54,675 bases of DNA, taken from NCBI GenBank assembly GCA_946478975.1, contig CAMLEO010000011.1, forward strand, positions 1 through 54,675. The letters are read 5' to 3'. Shown here piece by piece: positions 41,050-48,694 of this stretch (within the stretch, counting starts at the first letter, position 1; each line of letters opens with the position of its first letter). The position numbers and the translations under genes are program-made. Below the pieces are notes generated by a model. That model worked only from the letters and a program-made list of their open reading frames with translations. It was not told the DNA's origin and did no database searches. The DNA is from an uncultured Steroidobacter sp. (GTDB lineage Bacteria; Pseudomonadota; Gammaproteobacteria; Steroidobacterales; Steroidobacteraceae).

Positions 41050-42132
41050 ATGAGCGGTGCAAAAGTTACAACCCCTGAGAGCCTAGAAAAACCGGGTGCG
41101 GACGTGCCCCGGCAGCCGCGTCCGCGGTTGTCGGTCATCGTGCCGCTGTATAACGAAGAGGAAAGTATCCGGCCGCTGTATGCGGCCATCGTGCAGGCGC
41201 TGGGCGATATCGGCTGCACGTTCGAAATGGTGTTCGTCGACGACGGCAGCAAGGACAACACGGCCGAGATCGCACGTGAGATCGCACGCATCGATTCACG
41301 ACTGCGGCTGGTGAAGTTCCGTCGCAACTACGGCCAAACACCGGCGATGGCTGCGGGCATCGAACATGCGCGCGGCGAAATTCTAGTGACGATGGACGGC
41401 GATCTGCAGAACGATCCCGCCGACATCAAACTGCTGCTGGAACAAATCGAGGCCGGCTTCGACATCGTGGTCGGCTGGCGCCACAACCGTCAGGACAAGC
41501 TGGTGACGCGCAAGATTCCTTCGCGCATCGCCAATCTGCTGATCGGCAAAGTCACCGGCGTGCCGATCCGCGACAACGGTTGTTCGCTGAAAGCGTTTCG
41601 TGCCGAGCTGATCAAGAGCATTCCGTTGTATTCGGAGATGCACCGGTTCATTCCGGCGATGGCATCGATCGCCGGGCCGCGAGTAGCGCAGATCCGCGTG
41701 CGTCATCACGCGCGTCGCTACGGACAATCCAAGTACGGGCTGTCTCGCATCTACAAAGTGCTGCTCGACCTGATGGTGATCAAGACAGTGACCACCTTTG
41801 CATCGCGGCCACTGCGCTGGTTCGCGATGCTGTCCGCCCCTTTGATCCTCATCGCGCTCGCCCTGCTCGGCCACGAGGCGTGGAGCTTGTTCACCGATCA
41901 GGCGTCGCTGTCCTGGCCGCTGGCCGGCACCGGCGTGATTTTTTTGGCGTCCGGCATGATCCTTTTGTGCGGTGGCGCGTTAGCAGAGCTGATCTATTCA
42001 CGCGGCGACGTTCGCGACAACGAATTCTTCCGGTTGACTCAAACCGTCCGGCGCCGCCAGGAAAGCGCCGCCGGATCCAATAGAGATCCGGCCAGACCTC
42101 TGAGCAGTGTCACGACAATCTCATCTATATAG
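41050..42132 (+). CDS. GT2 polyprenyl-phosphate glycosyltransferase (ArnC/DPM-like)
   Basis: The ATG at 41050 follows a long non-coding leader. The 360-residue protein has a GT-A domain with VIVPLYNEEESI, FVDDGSKDNT and the metal-binding DGD in TMDGDLQNDPADI near residue 117, then DNGCSLKAFR and HRFIPAMA. Two C-terminal membrane helices follow (about 260-320). This is the layout of enzymes that make undecaprenyl-phosphate sugars, which could feed the GT39 enzyme at 19747. It is followed 12 nt later by a paralogue. Confidence 0.87.
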   Translation: MSGAKVTTPESLEKPGADVPRQPRPRLSVIVPLYNEEESIRPLYAAIVQALGDIGCTFEMVFVDDGSKDNTAEIAREIARIDSRLRLVKFRRNYGQTPAMAAGIEHARGEILVTMDGDLQNDPADIKLLLEQIEAGFDIVVGWRHNRQDKLVTRKIPSRIANLLIGKVTGVPIRDNGCSLKAFRAELIKSIPLYSEMHRFIPAMASIAGPRVAQIRVRHHARRYGQSKYGLSRIYKVLLDLMVIKTVTTFASRPLRWFAMLSAPLILIALALLGHEAWSLFTDQASLSWPLAGTGVIFLASGMILLCGGALAELIYSRGDVRDNEFFRLTQTVRRRQESAAGSNRDPARPLSSVTTISSI

Positions 42133-42144
42133 AACCATGGCATC

Positions 42145-43209
42145 ATGAGCACACAGTTCCCGAATCCTTCGGTTCCTTCGGTCTCCGTCATCGTGCCGGT
42201 GTGCGCGCGGCGGTCGGAGTTGCGCTCGCTGTATGCAGAATACAAAGCGGGCATCGAGGCCATCGGCCTGCCGTTCGAATTCATTTTCGTGATCGACGGC
42301 AATCGCCAGGATGCCAGCCGCACGCTGGAAGATCTGCTGCGCGAAGGCGAGGATCTCACGATCGTTCACCTGACGCGCAGCTTCGGCGAAGCGGCGGCGC
42401 TGATGGCAGGCTTCGAGCGAGCGGCCGGCAGCGTGATTGTGACATTGCCGGCCTATCACCAGATCGAAGCACACGATATTCCCAAACTGGTGGCGGCGCT
42501 CAGCACCTCGGACATGGCGATCGGCTATCGCTCGCCCCGCTACGGCAATGTGCTGGATCGCATGCGGCGCAGTGCTTTCCATGGTCTCGTGAACTTCGTC
42601 ACCGGCTCGCGCTTGCAAGACATCGGCTGCGGCGCACGCGCCATGCGCCGGCAGGTGTTCGAAGAAATGGATCTGTACGGCGATCACCACCGCTTCATGG
42701 CGATCCTCGCTGCACGGCTGGGTTTCCGTGTCAGTGAAGTAGCGCTGCGCCAGTCGCCGCAGGATCGCCTGGAACGCATGTATCGCCCGCGGGAATACGT
42801 GCGTCACATGCTGGACCTGTTCAGCATCTTCTTCCTGGTGCGCTTCACCAAGCGGCCGCTGCGCTTCTTCGGCATGGTTGGCGTCGGCACATTCGGCATC
42901 GGCGCAGCCATCATCGCCGTGCTCAGCGTCGAACGTTTGTTCTTCGACGAAAAGCTGGCTGATCGTCCCGCCCTGCTGCTCGGAGCGCTGCTGGTCGTGC
43001 TGGGCATGCAAGTGTTCGCACTCGGCTTGCTGGGCGAGCTGATCATCTTCACGCACGCACGCGGCATGAAGGACTATCGGGTGCAGGAAGTGATTCAGTA
43101 TCCCGAGATCGTTGCGGCATCCGCCGAGGACAAGGACGGCGAATCGGATGTCGAGGCCGGTCGCAATAGAGATATTCGACACACGGCGCCGCCGGCCGTC
43201 ACCGCCTGA
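42145..43209 (+). CDS. GT2-family paralogue lacking the catalytic DXD motif
   Basis: The 354-residue protein has the same plan as its neighbour: GT-A domain (VIVPVCARRSELRSLYAEY), DIGCGARAMR, HRFMAILAARLG, and two C-terminal membrane helices. However, the metal site that reads MDGDLQ in the neighbour reads LPAYHQ here, and FVDDGS reads FVIDGN. Loss of both acidic pairs argues against ordinary glycosyltransferase activity. It may be a partner or scaffold of the active paralogue. Its last 115 nt overlap the convergent HAD gene. Confidence 0.8.
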   Translation: MSTQFPNPSVPSVSVIVPVCARRSELRSLYAEYKAGIEAIGLPFEFIFVIDGNRQDASRTLEDLLREGEDLTIVHLTRSFGEAAALMAGFERAAGSVIVTLPAYHQIEAHDIPKLVAALSTSDMAIGYRSPRYGNVLDRMRRSAFHGLVNFVTGSRLQDIGCGARAMRRQVFEEMDLYGDHHRFMAILAARLGFRVSEVALRQSPQDRLERMYRPREYVRHMLDLFSIFFLVRFTKRPLRFFGMVGVGTFGIGAAIIAVLSVERLFFDEKLADRPALLLGALLVVLGMQVFALGLLGELIIFTHARGMKDYRVQEVIQYPEIVAASAEDKDGESDVEAGRNRDIRHTAPPAVTA

Positions 43210-44495
43210 CCCTCCGCGCCGGCCGTGCCCGGCGCGTCTGCCAGCGGCAGGCCGGTCGAGATGGTGAGTTTCACGTCTTCCAGAATGGCCCGCGGCAGCA
43301 AGCCCGCTTCGGCGCTCGAATAAACCATCGTCACTTCAGACAACCGCCGGATGGCGCTGCCTGCATGCGAGCCGTTGAGAAAGCGATCGGCATGATGAAT
43401 CAGGATGCAATGAGGCCTGCCGGCGCGGTCGTGCAGCGCCTGTAGCTGCAGCAGCAGCGCATCGATGAACACGGGCCGTGTTTCGGCCGGAAGCGCGGCC
43501 AGATTGATCTCGATGCTGTGAGTCGGCTGTTCGAGCGCGGTGAGCACGTCCGTCAATCGCGGCGCCTCGTGCGCGTCTCCCCAACTGCTCATGCCAGCGA
43601 ACGCTCCGCGAGGCGAAGCCACTGGCGTGTTTCGATCCGCACCGATGATGCAGCACTGGTAATCCTGCTGCATCATCTGTTCGAGCAAGCGATTGCAGAT
43701 CAGCGTGCGCAATGTTTCATCCGCGCCGCTCACCAGCACCGAATCCTGGCAGGGCGACAGAGCTACTTCCTGCTGATCTTCGTCCCTGCCCAGCACCACG
43801 CGACGGCGCGGCACGGCGTTCGCCAGATCGGTTGCGACCAGGTCGCGCGCCAGCTCCAGGAATCCGTCGCAAAAGGCGCCTTCAGTGACATGGTCGGCCG
43901 CCTGCTTCACGGCGTCGGACGAGTTGCTCACCGCTACCGCATGTTCCGCCGAGGCGAACAGCGGCAGGTCGTTGTGACCATTGCCGATCGCGACCAGGTT
44001 GTGACGCGATACGCCGAGCTCGCGCAATGCTTCTTTGATGCCGGACGCCTTGTCGACGCCCGGCGGCAAAATGAGCAGCCGCTCATCGTTGTTCACCAGC
44101 TCGTAATCCAGATGCAGCTTGAGCTTGCGGAGCGCTTCGCGAGCAGTGTCGGCGTGCTCCGCCGTCGTGGTGATGATCGAGCTGCCGACGGAGAGCGGTG
44201 AAATGTGCTGGCGTCGCAGCTCCTGTAACAGGATCTCGGCAGGCGCCTGGCCGAGGATCTCCGATTGGCGCGTCGCTGTACGATGCAGGACCGCGCCGTT
44301 CTCGGCGACGATGTAATCGAAGATGCGCGCTTCGGGAAATATCTCCAGCAGCGGCCGCAGCTCGCGCCCGGTCACCAGGATGAGCTTACGACCGGTCGCA
44401 GACAGCTCGCGTAACGCATCTATGCAGCGCTCATCGCAACGGCCGTCGCGAGCCAGCGTGCCATCGAATCCTGCGGCCAGCACCACATATCTCAT
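43095..44495 (-). CDS. HAD-superfamily protein with C-terminal P-loop-like domain, catalytic residues missing
   Basis: The 466-residue protein has a Cof/HAD-IIB-like domain (residues 1-220): LVTGRELRPLLEIFP and GNGHNDLPLFASAEHAVAVS (motif IV) are intact, but motif I reads AAGFDGTLA, where DxDGT is expected, so the aspartate nucleophile is a glycine. The second half (~240-400) looks like the HerA/DUF87-type ATPase domain fused to such HAD proteins, yet the phosphate loop is replaced by VLVSGADETLRT. Both domains therefore seem inactive. The C-terminal ~38 residues are antisense to the GT2 gene. Confidence 0.72.
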   Translation of the reverse strand: MRYVVLAAGFDGTLARDGRCDERCIDALRELSATGRKLILVTGRELRPLLEIFPEARIFDYIVAENGAVLHRTATRQSEILGQAPAEILLQELRRQHISPLSVGSSIITTTAEHADTAREALRKLKLHLDYELVNNDERLLILPPGVDKASGIKEALRELGVSRHNLVAIGNGHNDLPLFASAEHAVAVSNSSDAVKQAADHVTEGAFCDGFLELARDLVATDLANAVPRRRVVLGRDEDQQEVALSPCQDSVLVSGADETLRTLICNRLLEQMMQQDYQCCIIGADRNTPVASPRGAFAGMSSWGDAHEAPRLTDVLTALEQPTHSIEINLAALPAETRPVFIDALLLQLQALHDRAGRPHCILIHHADRFLNGSHAGSAIRRLSEVTMVYSSAEAGLLPRAILEDVKLTISTGLPLADAPGTAGAEGQAVTAGGAVCRISLLRPASTSDSPSLSSADAATISGY

Positions 44496-44551
44496 CGCGT
44501 CTCGTCTTCCCCGCCGCCGGCTTCCCCATCCCCGGCAACCTCGCTAGACCC

Positions 44552-45784
44552 TCAACTGAACAATGTTTCGTAAGCCGCCAGCAGGCGCGGCACCTCATGC
44601 TCCCAGGCAAGTTTGCTCTTGACGCGCTCCCGGCCCAGCTCCCCCATGGCCTTGCGCCGCGGCTCGTCGTCCAGCAGCCCCACGATTTTCTCCGCCATGT
44701 CGATGGGATCGTTGCGCCTGGCGTACAGCGAAGCCTCCTGCGCCGACACGCGGCCTTCGGTTAGGTCGTACTGCACGATCGGCTTGCCCAGCGCCATGTA
44801 CTCCATGATTTTGTTCATGGTGGATTTATCGTTCATCTCATTCGCGACATCGGGATTCACGCACACGTCCGCGGTGTTGAGCATCGCCAGCAACTCCGCG
44901 TCCGGCACGCGTCCGGTGAAAGTCACAAAGTCCGCGACGTTGAGCTCTTGCGCCAGCTTGCGCATGGCTTCCAGTTCGGTACCGCCGCCGACCAGGCCGA
45001 AGTGAACATCGGTCCGGCGCATGGTGTGCACGATGTGATGAACGGCGGTGAGCAGCCCATCGATACCTTCCTGACGGCCCATCACACCGACATAACCCAC
45101 CAGGTATTTACGACCTTGCTTCAAGGCCGGTTGCGGTGGCAGCACTTTCAAACGCCGCAGGTCCGGGCCGCTGCGCACGACGAATACTTTGCCTGGCGAG
45201 CGCCCGCCGCGCTCGATCGCGATCCTGCGATACGACTCGTTGGTCGCGACGCAGACGTCCGCGGTCCGAAAGGTCCAGCGCTCCAGCGCCAGCATCAGGC
45301 GATAGAAAAAATCCCGCCGCTGAAACTTCGCTTCGTACAGCTCGGGATTGATGTCGTGATGGTCGAACAGGAATTTCTTGCCGAACAGCTTGTAGAACGC
45401 GCCGATCAGAAAAATCATGTCCGGCGGATTGCAGCCGTGAATGACGTCGAAGCCGCGCGTGAAACAAATCTTCAGCGACAACAGGAATTCGGCGGCCAGC
45501 GCCCAGCTGTACTCGGCGAGATAGCCAAGCGCACCGCTGGCTTCGAACGGCATCGAATGCCGATAGATCGCCACGCCGTCGAGCTCTTCGAAGCTCTTCT
45601 CGTAGCCTTTGCCCTTGGGGCAAATGATCGAGACCTGATAACCGTTGGCGTGCAGCGTGCGCGCTTCCTGCCACACACGCCGGTCGAACGGCAGCGGCAG
45701 GTTCTCGACGATGATCAATACACGCCGCCGCGCCAGCGTGCTCACGGCCTGGATGTCGCCAGCTTGTTCTTCTACGTTCGCCAT
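44552..45784 (-). CDS. Glycosyltransferase family 4 (GT-B)
   Basis: The 410-residue protein has VLIIVENLPLPFDRRVWQEA near residue 22, a signature of WbuB/Cap-type GT4 enzymes, then DVIHGCNPPDMIFLIG near 112, YVGVMGRQEGIDGLLTAVHH near 230, and STMNKIMEYMALGKPIVQYD near 325 with the E-x7 loop. It acts in the cytoplasm on the lipid-linked repeat. It is the second gene after the dehydrogenase, with a 6-nt gap. Confidence 0.88.
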   Translation of the reverse strand: MANVEEQAGDIQAVSTLARRRVLIIVENLPLPFDRRVWQEARTLHANGYQVSIICPKGKGYEKSFEELDGVAIYRHSMPFEASGALGYLAEYSWALAAEFLLSLKICFTRGFDVIHGCNPPDMIFLIGAFYKLFGKKFLFDHHDINPELYEAKFQRRDFFYRLMLALERWTFRTADVCVATNESYRRIAIERGGRSPGKVFVVRSGPDLRRLKVLPPQPALKQGRKYLVGYVGVMGRQEGIDGLLTAVHHIVHTMRRTDVHFGLVGGGTELEAMRKLAQELNVADFVTFTGRVPDAELLAMLNTADVCVNPDVANEMNDKSTMNKIMEYMALGKPIVQYDLTEGRVSAQEASLYARRNDPIDMAEKIVGLLDDEPRRKAMGELGRERVKSKLAWEHEVPRLLAAYETLFS

Positions 45785-45790
45785 GGCCCG

Positions 45791-47206
45791 TTACCAGCAC
45801 ACACCCTGGTAAGTGGCCTTGTAAGCCTCACGCTCCGGCAGCATCGCGATATCCAGCAGCATCTGCTCGGGCCGCGTGTGCGCCTTCAATGCCGCCAGCA
45901 CTTCCGGCGTCTTCATCGCAACCACGAGCACGTCCGACTCGCGCACCAATTTATCCAGGTCGGTCGTCATCAGCGAGGCAATGTGCGGAATGCTTTCTTC
46001 GATGAAGCGCCGATTGGCGCCGATCAGCCGCGCCACGTTCACCTGCGGATCGAAGATGCACAGCGGCAGGCCTTTGCCGATGAAGCGCTCGGCCATGATC
46101 ACCATCGGGCTCTCACGCAAGTCATCGGTGCCGGACTTGAAGCTCAGGCCGATCATGCCCACCGAACGCCGGCCGCTCGCCAGCACACGCTCGACGGCGT
46201 GCTCGATGTGAGCCGCATTGCTGGGCAACAGGTTGGACAGCATCGGCAGCTCGACGTCGTTGCTCTTGGCCAGATACAACAGCGCCTTCAGATCCTTGGG
46301 CAGGCAGGAGCCGCCGAACGCAAAGCCCGGCCGCAGATAGGCCGAGGAGATATTGAGCTGGCGATCCATGCACAGCAGCTTCATCACTTCGTGCGGATCG
46401 ACGCCGGCCGCTTGTGAGATGCGCCCGATCTCGTTCGCGAACGTCACTTTCAAGGCGTGAAATGCATTGCACGCGTACTTGAGCATTTCCGCGGTCCGCA
46501 CACTCGTGTGCACGAACTCACAAGGCAAGTGACCGAACACGCCGCGCAGCGCTTCGACGGCATATTCGTCATCGGCGCCCACGACCGTGATCGGCGGATT
46601 GTCGTAATCGTTGATCGACGTGCCTTCGCGCAGGAACTCCGGCTGGAAGCACAAGCTGAAATCGCGCCCTGCCTTCAGCCCCGAGGCCTGCTCGAGCGCC
46701 GGCTTGATCACTTCATCGAGCGTGCCGGGCTTGACCGTGGAGCGAATGACGATGATGTGCCGGCTCGATTTCTCCGGCAGCACCGCGCCGATCTGCTCGG
46801 CGATGCGAGTGATCGCGGCGAGATCCTGGTTGCCGTTCTGGCGCGCCGGCGTGCCGACGCAGACAAAAGAAATATCGGTGGTAAGGATTGCATCGCGCAC
46901 CGAGTCTGTGACATTCACAGCGCCGCCTCGCATGACTGCGCGCGTGAGCTCTTGAATGCCGGTCTCGACGATCGGCGCCTGGCCTCGACGCAACAACTCC
47001 AGCTTGCCTGGATCGATATCGACACCCGTCATCTCATGCCCGTCGCGCGCCAGGCACGCCAGCGACACGGCACCTACATAACCCAAGCCGAAAATACTGA
47101 TCCGACGTGGCGAGCCCGGCGCAACAAATTCATCCTGCGCGGTCTCCCGCACCCAGGGCCGGCGGGCAGCTTCGGCGCTCACGCTATCGATCTGCAACGA
47201 CATCAT
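45791..47206 (-). CDS. GDP-mannose/UDP-glucose 6-dehydrogenase family (AlgD-like)
   Basis: The 471-residue protein performs the NAD-dependent two-step oxidation of a nucleotide sugar to its uronic acid. It has ISIFGLGYVGAVSLACLARD near 36, FVCVGTPARQNGNQDL near 113, PEFLREGTSINDYDNPP near 205 and the catalytic cysteine in GGSCLPKDLKAL near 300. The overall pattern favours the GDP-mannose branch over UDP-glucose, but the substrate is inferred. A ~34-residue N-terminal extension precedes the Rossmann fold. It heads the operon with GT4 and HAD genes and has a sigma-54 site at 47269-47284. Confidence 0.87.
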   Translation of the reverse strand: MMSLQIDSVSAEAARRPWVRETAQDEFVAPGSPRRISIFGLGYVGAVSLACLARDGHEMTGVDIDPGKLELLRRGQAPIVETGIQELTRAVMRGGAVNVTDSVRDAILTTDISFVCVGTPARQNGNQDLAAITRIAEQIGAVLPEKSSRHIIVIRSTVKPGTLDEVIKPALEQASGLKAGRDFSLCFQPEFLREGTSINDYDNPPITVVGADDEYAVEALRGVFGHLPCEFVHTSVRTAEMLKYACNAFHALKVTFANEIGRISQAAGVDPHEVMKLLCMDRQLNISSAYLRPGFAFGGSCLPKDLKALLYLAKSNDVELPMLSNLLPSNAAHIEHAVERVLASGRRSVGMIGLSFKSGTDDLRESPMVIMAERFIGKGLPLCIFDPQVNVARLIGANRRFIEESIPHIASLMTTDLDKLVRESDVLVVAMKTPEVLAALKAHTRPEQMLLDIAMLPEREAYKATYQGVCW

Positions 47207-47268
47207 TGATCTCCGTATTGAAGGAACCGCGCGACGCTGGCGCGTAAACGCACGATCCCCTCAACAAT

Positions 47269-47284
47269 GGCAAGTTCTATGCCG
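47269..47284 (-). promoter_or_regulatory. Predicted sigma-54 promoter for the dehydrogenase operon
   Basis: CGGCATAGAACTTGCC on the minus strand has exact GG-N10-GC spacing and shares GAACTTGC with the promoter at 31590. The -12 GC is 63 nt from the ATG at 47206. It is a moderate match to consensus; the upstream palindrome and adjacent activator gene strengthen it. Confidence 0.55.
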
Positions 47285-47332
47285 CCGTTCCGCGATTGCG
47301 TCCCGATTTATCTCCTCGTGTGTCTTAAGCAA

Positions 47333-47350
47333 GGAAATCCCGGGATTTCC
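47333..47350. promoter_or_regulatory. 18-bp perfect palindrome, candidate activator site
   Basis: GGAAATCCCGGGATTTCC is fully symmetric and centred about 70 bp upstream of the -12 element of the dehydrogenase promoter, where enhancer sites for sigma-54 activators usually lie. It also lies in the leader region of the divergent activator gene (start 47507), so it could serve autoregulation. A partial half-site (GATTTCC) recurs at 47384. The rest of the 300-nt gap holds no gene. Confidence 0.5.
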
Positions 47351-47506
47351 AGCACTTCGTGCGTCAACTATTCCGACGCCAGAGATTTCCTACTTTTACA
47401 GCGACGAAAAAACCTTATTACAAAGGAACTCGGGTCGCGCTTGAAGAATTTGCATCTCACGAATTGAACGACTCACTCCTTTGACTTTCTGGGGAGAATT
47501 TTCACA

Positions 47507-48550
47507 GTGAACGCACCGACTACGCTGCACGAGAACGGCCTCGGCAATCTCCTCGGGCGCTCGCCTGCCATGCAACAAGTGTTTGGGCTGATCAAGCGAG
47601 TCGCACCGACGGAAGCGACAGTGATGATCATGGGTGAAAGTGGCGTCGGCAAAGAACTGGTTGCCGAATGTATCCACATGCTGAGCCAGCGCGCACAGGG
47701 ACCGCTCGTCGCGATCAATTGCGGCTCCATTCCTGCATCGCTGATCGAAGCCGAGTTGTTTGGTTATGAGAAAGGCAGTTTCACAGGCGCGTCTCGTTCG
47801 CACGCAGGTGTGTTCGAGCGGGCCACCGGCGGCACGCTGTTTCTGGACGAAGTCACAGAAATGCCGCTGGACATGCAGACGCGCCTGCTGCGCGTGCTGG
47901 AAACGGGACGTTTCTATCGCGTCGGCGGCACGCAGGAAATCAAAACAGATATTCGCGTGATCGCGGCGACCAATCGCAATGTCACAGAAGCGGTTGCGAA
48001 CCGCCAGCTGCGCGAAGACTTGATGTATCGGCTCGCGGTGTTCCCGCTGCACATTCCGCCGCTGCGTGAGCGTCCGGGCGATGTGCCGCTGCTCGCGACG
48101 CATTTCTTGAACACGTTGAATCGTTCCAGCGACGTGACGAAGCGGTTCTCATCTTCGTTCCTGGAGGCCATGAGCACCCGGCGCTGGGCAGGCAACGTGC
48201 GCGAACTCAAGAACGCGGTGGAGCGCAGCTTCATCCTCGCGGACGAAGTGCTGGAGATCGACCTGTCACTGACGATGCCGACGCAGCCGGTCGAGCCTGT
48301 TGAAGCTGCACGGCCCGCCGGCCTGCACGTGCCACTCGGCTCGCGCCTGGACGAAGCCGAGCGCTCGTTGATCGAAGTCACATTGGATTACTGCGAGGGC
48401 GACAAGCGTCGCGCCGCCGCCGTTCTCGGCTGCAGCCTCAAGACGCTGTACAACAAACTGAACAGCTACGCCCGTGAACGTTCCGAGGGCAATGAGCGCC
48501 TCGGCCGACACATTCCCAGCGTCGGCGCCAGCGTGCCGCTCGCCAGTTGA
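47507..48550 (+). CDS. Sigma-54 enhancer-binding protein without sensor domain
   Basis: It starts with GTG at 47507, ten bases after GGGGAG. The 347-residue protein begins directly with the AAA+ central domain (LLGRSPAMQQVFGLIKRVAP at residue ~15): Walker A GESGVGKE (43-50), the sigma-54-contact loop GSFTGA (90-95), Walker B GGTLFLDE (108-115), and WAGNVRELKNAVER. A Fis-type helix-turn-helix lies at the C-terminus (GDKRRAAAVLGCSLKTLYNKL). There is no receiver, GAF or PAS domain, as in PspF, so control must come from a partner or from its own level. It is the probable activator of the sigma-54 promoters in this locus. Confidence 0.9.
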   Translation: MNAPTTLHENGLGNLLGRSPAMQQVFGLIKRVAPTEATVMIMGESGVGKELVAECIHMLSQRAQGPLVAINCGSIPASLIEAELFGYEKGSFTGASRSHAGVFERATGGTLFLDEVTEMPLDMQTRLLRVLETGRFYRVGGTQEIKTDIRVIAATNRNVTEAVANRQLREDLMYRLAVFPLHIPPLRERPGDVPLLATHFLNTLNRSSDVTKRFSSSFLEAMSTRRWAGNVRELKNAVERSFILADEVLEIDLSLTMPTQPVEPVEAARPAGLHVPLGSRLDEAERSLIEVTLDYCEGDKRRAAAVLGCSLKTLYNKLNSYARERSEGNERLGRHIPSVGASVPLAS

Positions 48551-48600
48551 ATCGAGACCAGCACGAATCGTTGAATTAACTTCTCAAAAAAATTGTAGGA

Positions 48601-48624
48601 AATAATTCGCCTCGGCGAATTATT
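48601..48624. terminator. AT-rich perfect hairpin after the activator gene
   Basis: AATAATTCGC pairs perfectly with GCGAATTATT around a CTCG loop, 50 nt after the activator stop. It has no T-run and precedes the canonical terminator at 48644. It could assist termination, protect the 3' end, or bind a protein. Confidence 0.5.
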
Positions 48625-48643
48625 CAAATCGACCAAGCAAAAA

Positions 48644-48672
48644 GGCCGGCTGTTTTCAGCCGGCCTTTTTTT
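48644..48672. terminator. Rho-independent terminator, probably bidirectional
   Basis: GGCCGGCTG and CAGCCGGCC form a 9-bp stem around TTTT, followed by seven T on the plus strand and flanked by five A on the left. It ends the activator transcript (stop 48550) and, read the other way, the anti-sigma gene ending at 48695. Confidence 0.93.
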
Positions 48673-48694
48673 CGTTGCAACTTGCGTTTGGCGA

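Noticed and set aside
8829..47206. Exosortase/PEP-CTERM locus
   Set aside because: The gene set resembles such loci (amidotransferase, barrel, split kinase), but no exosortase or PEP-CTERM tail protein is encoded in the window.
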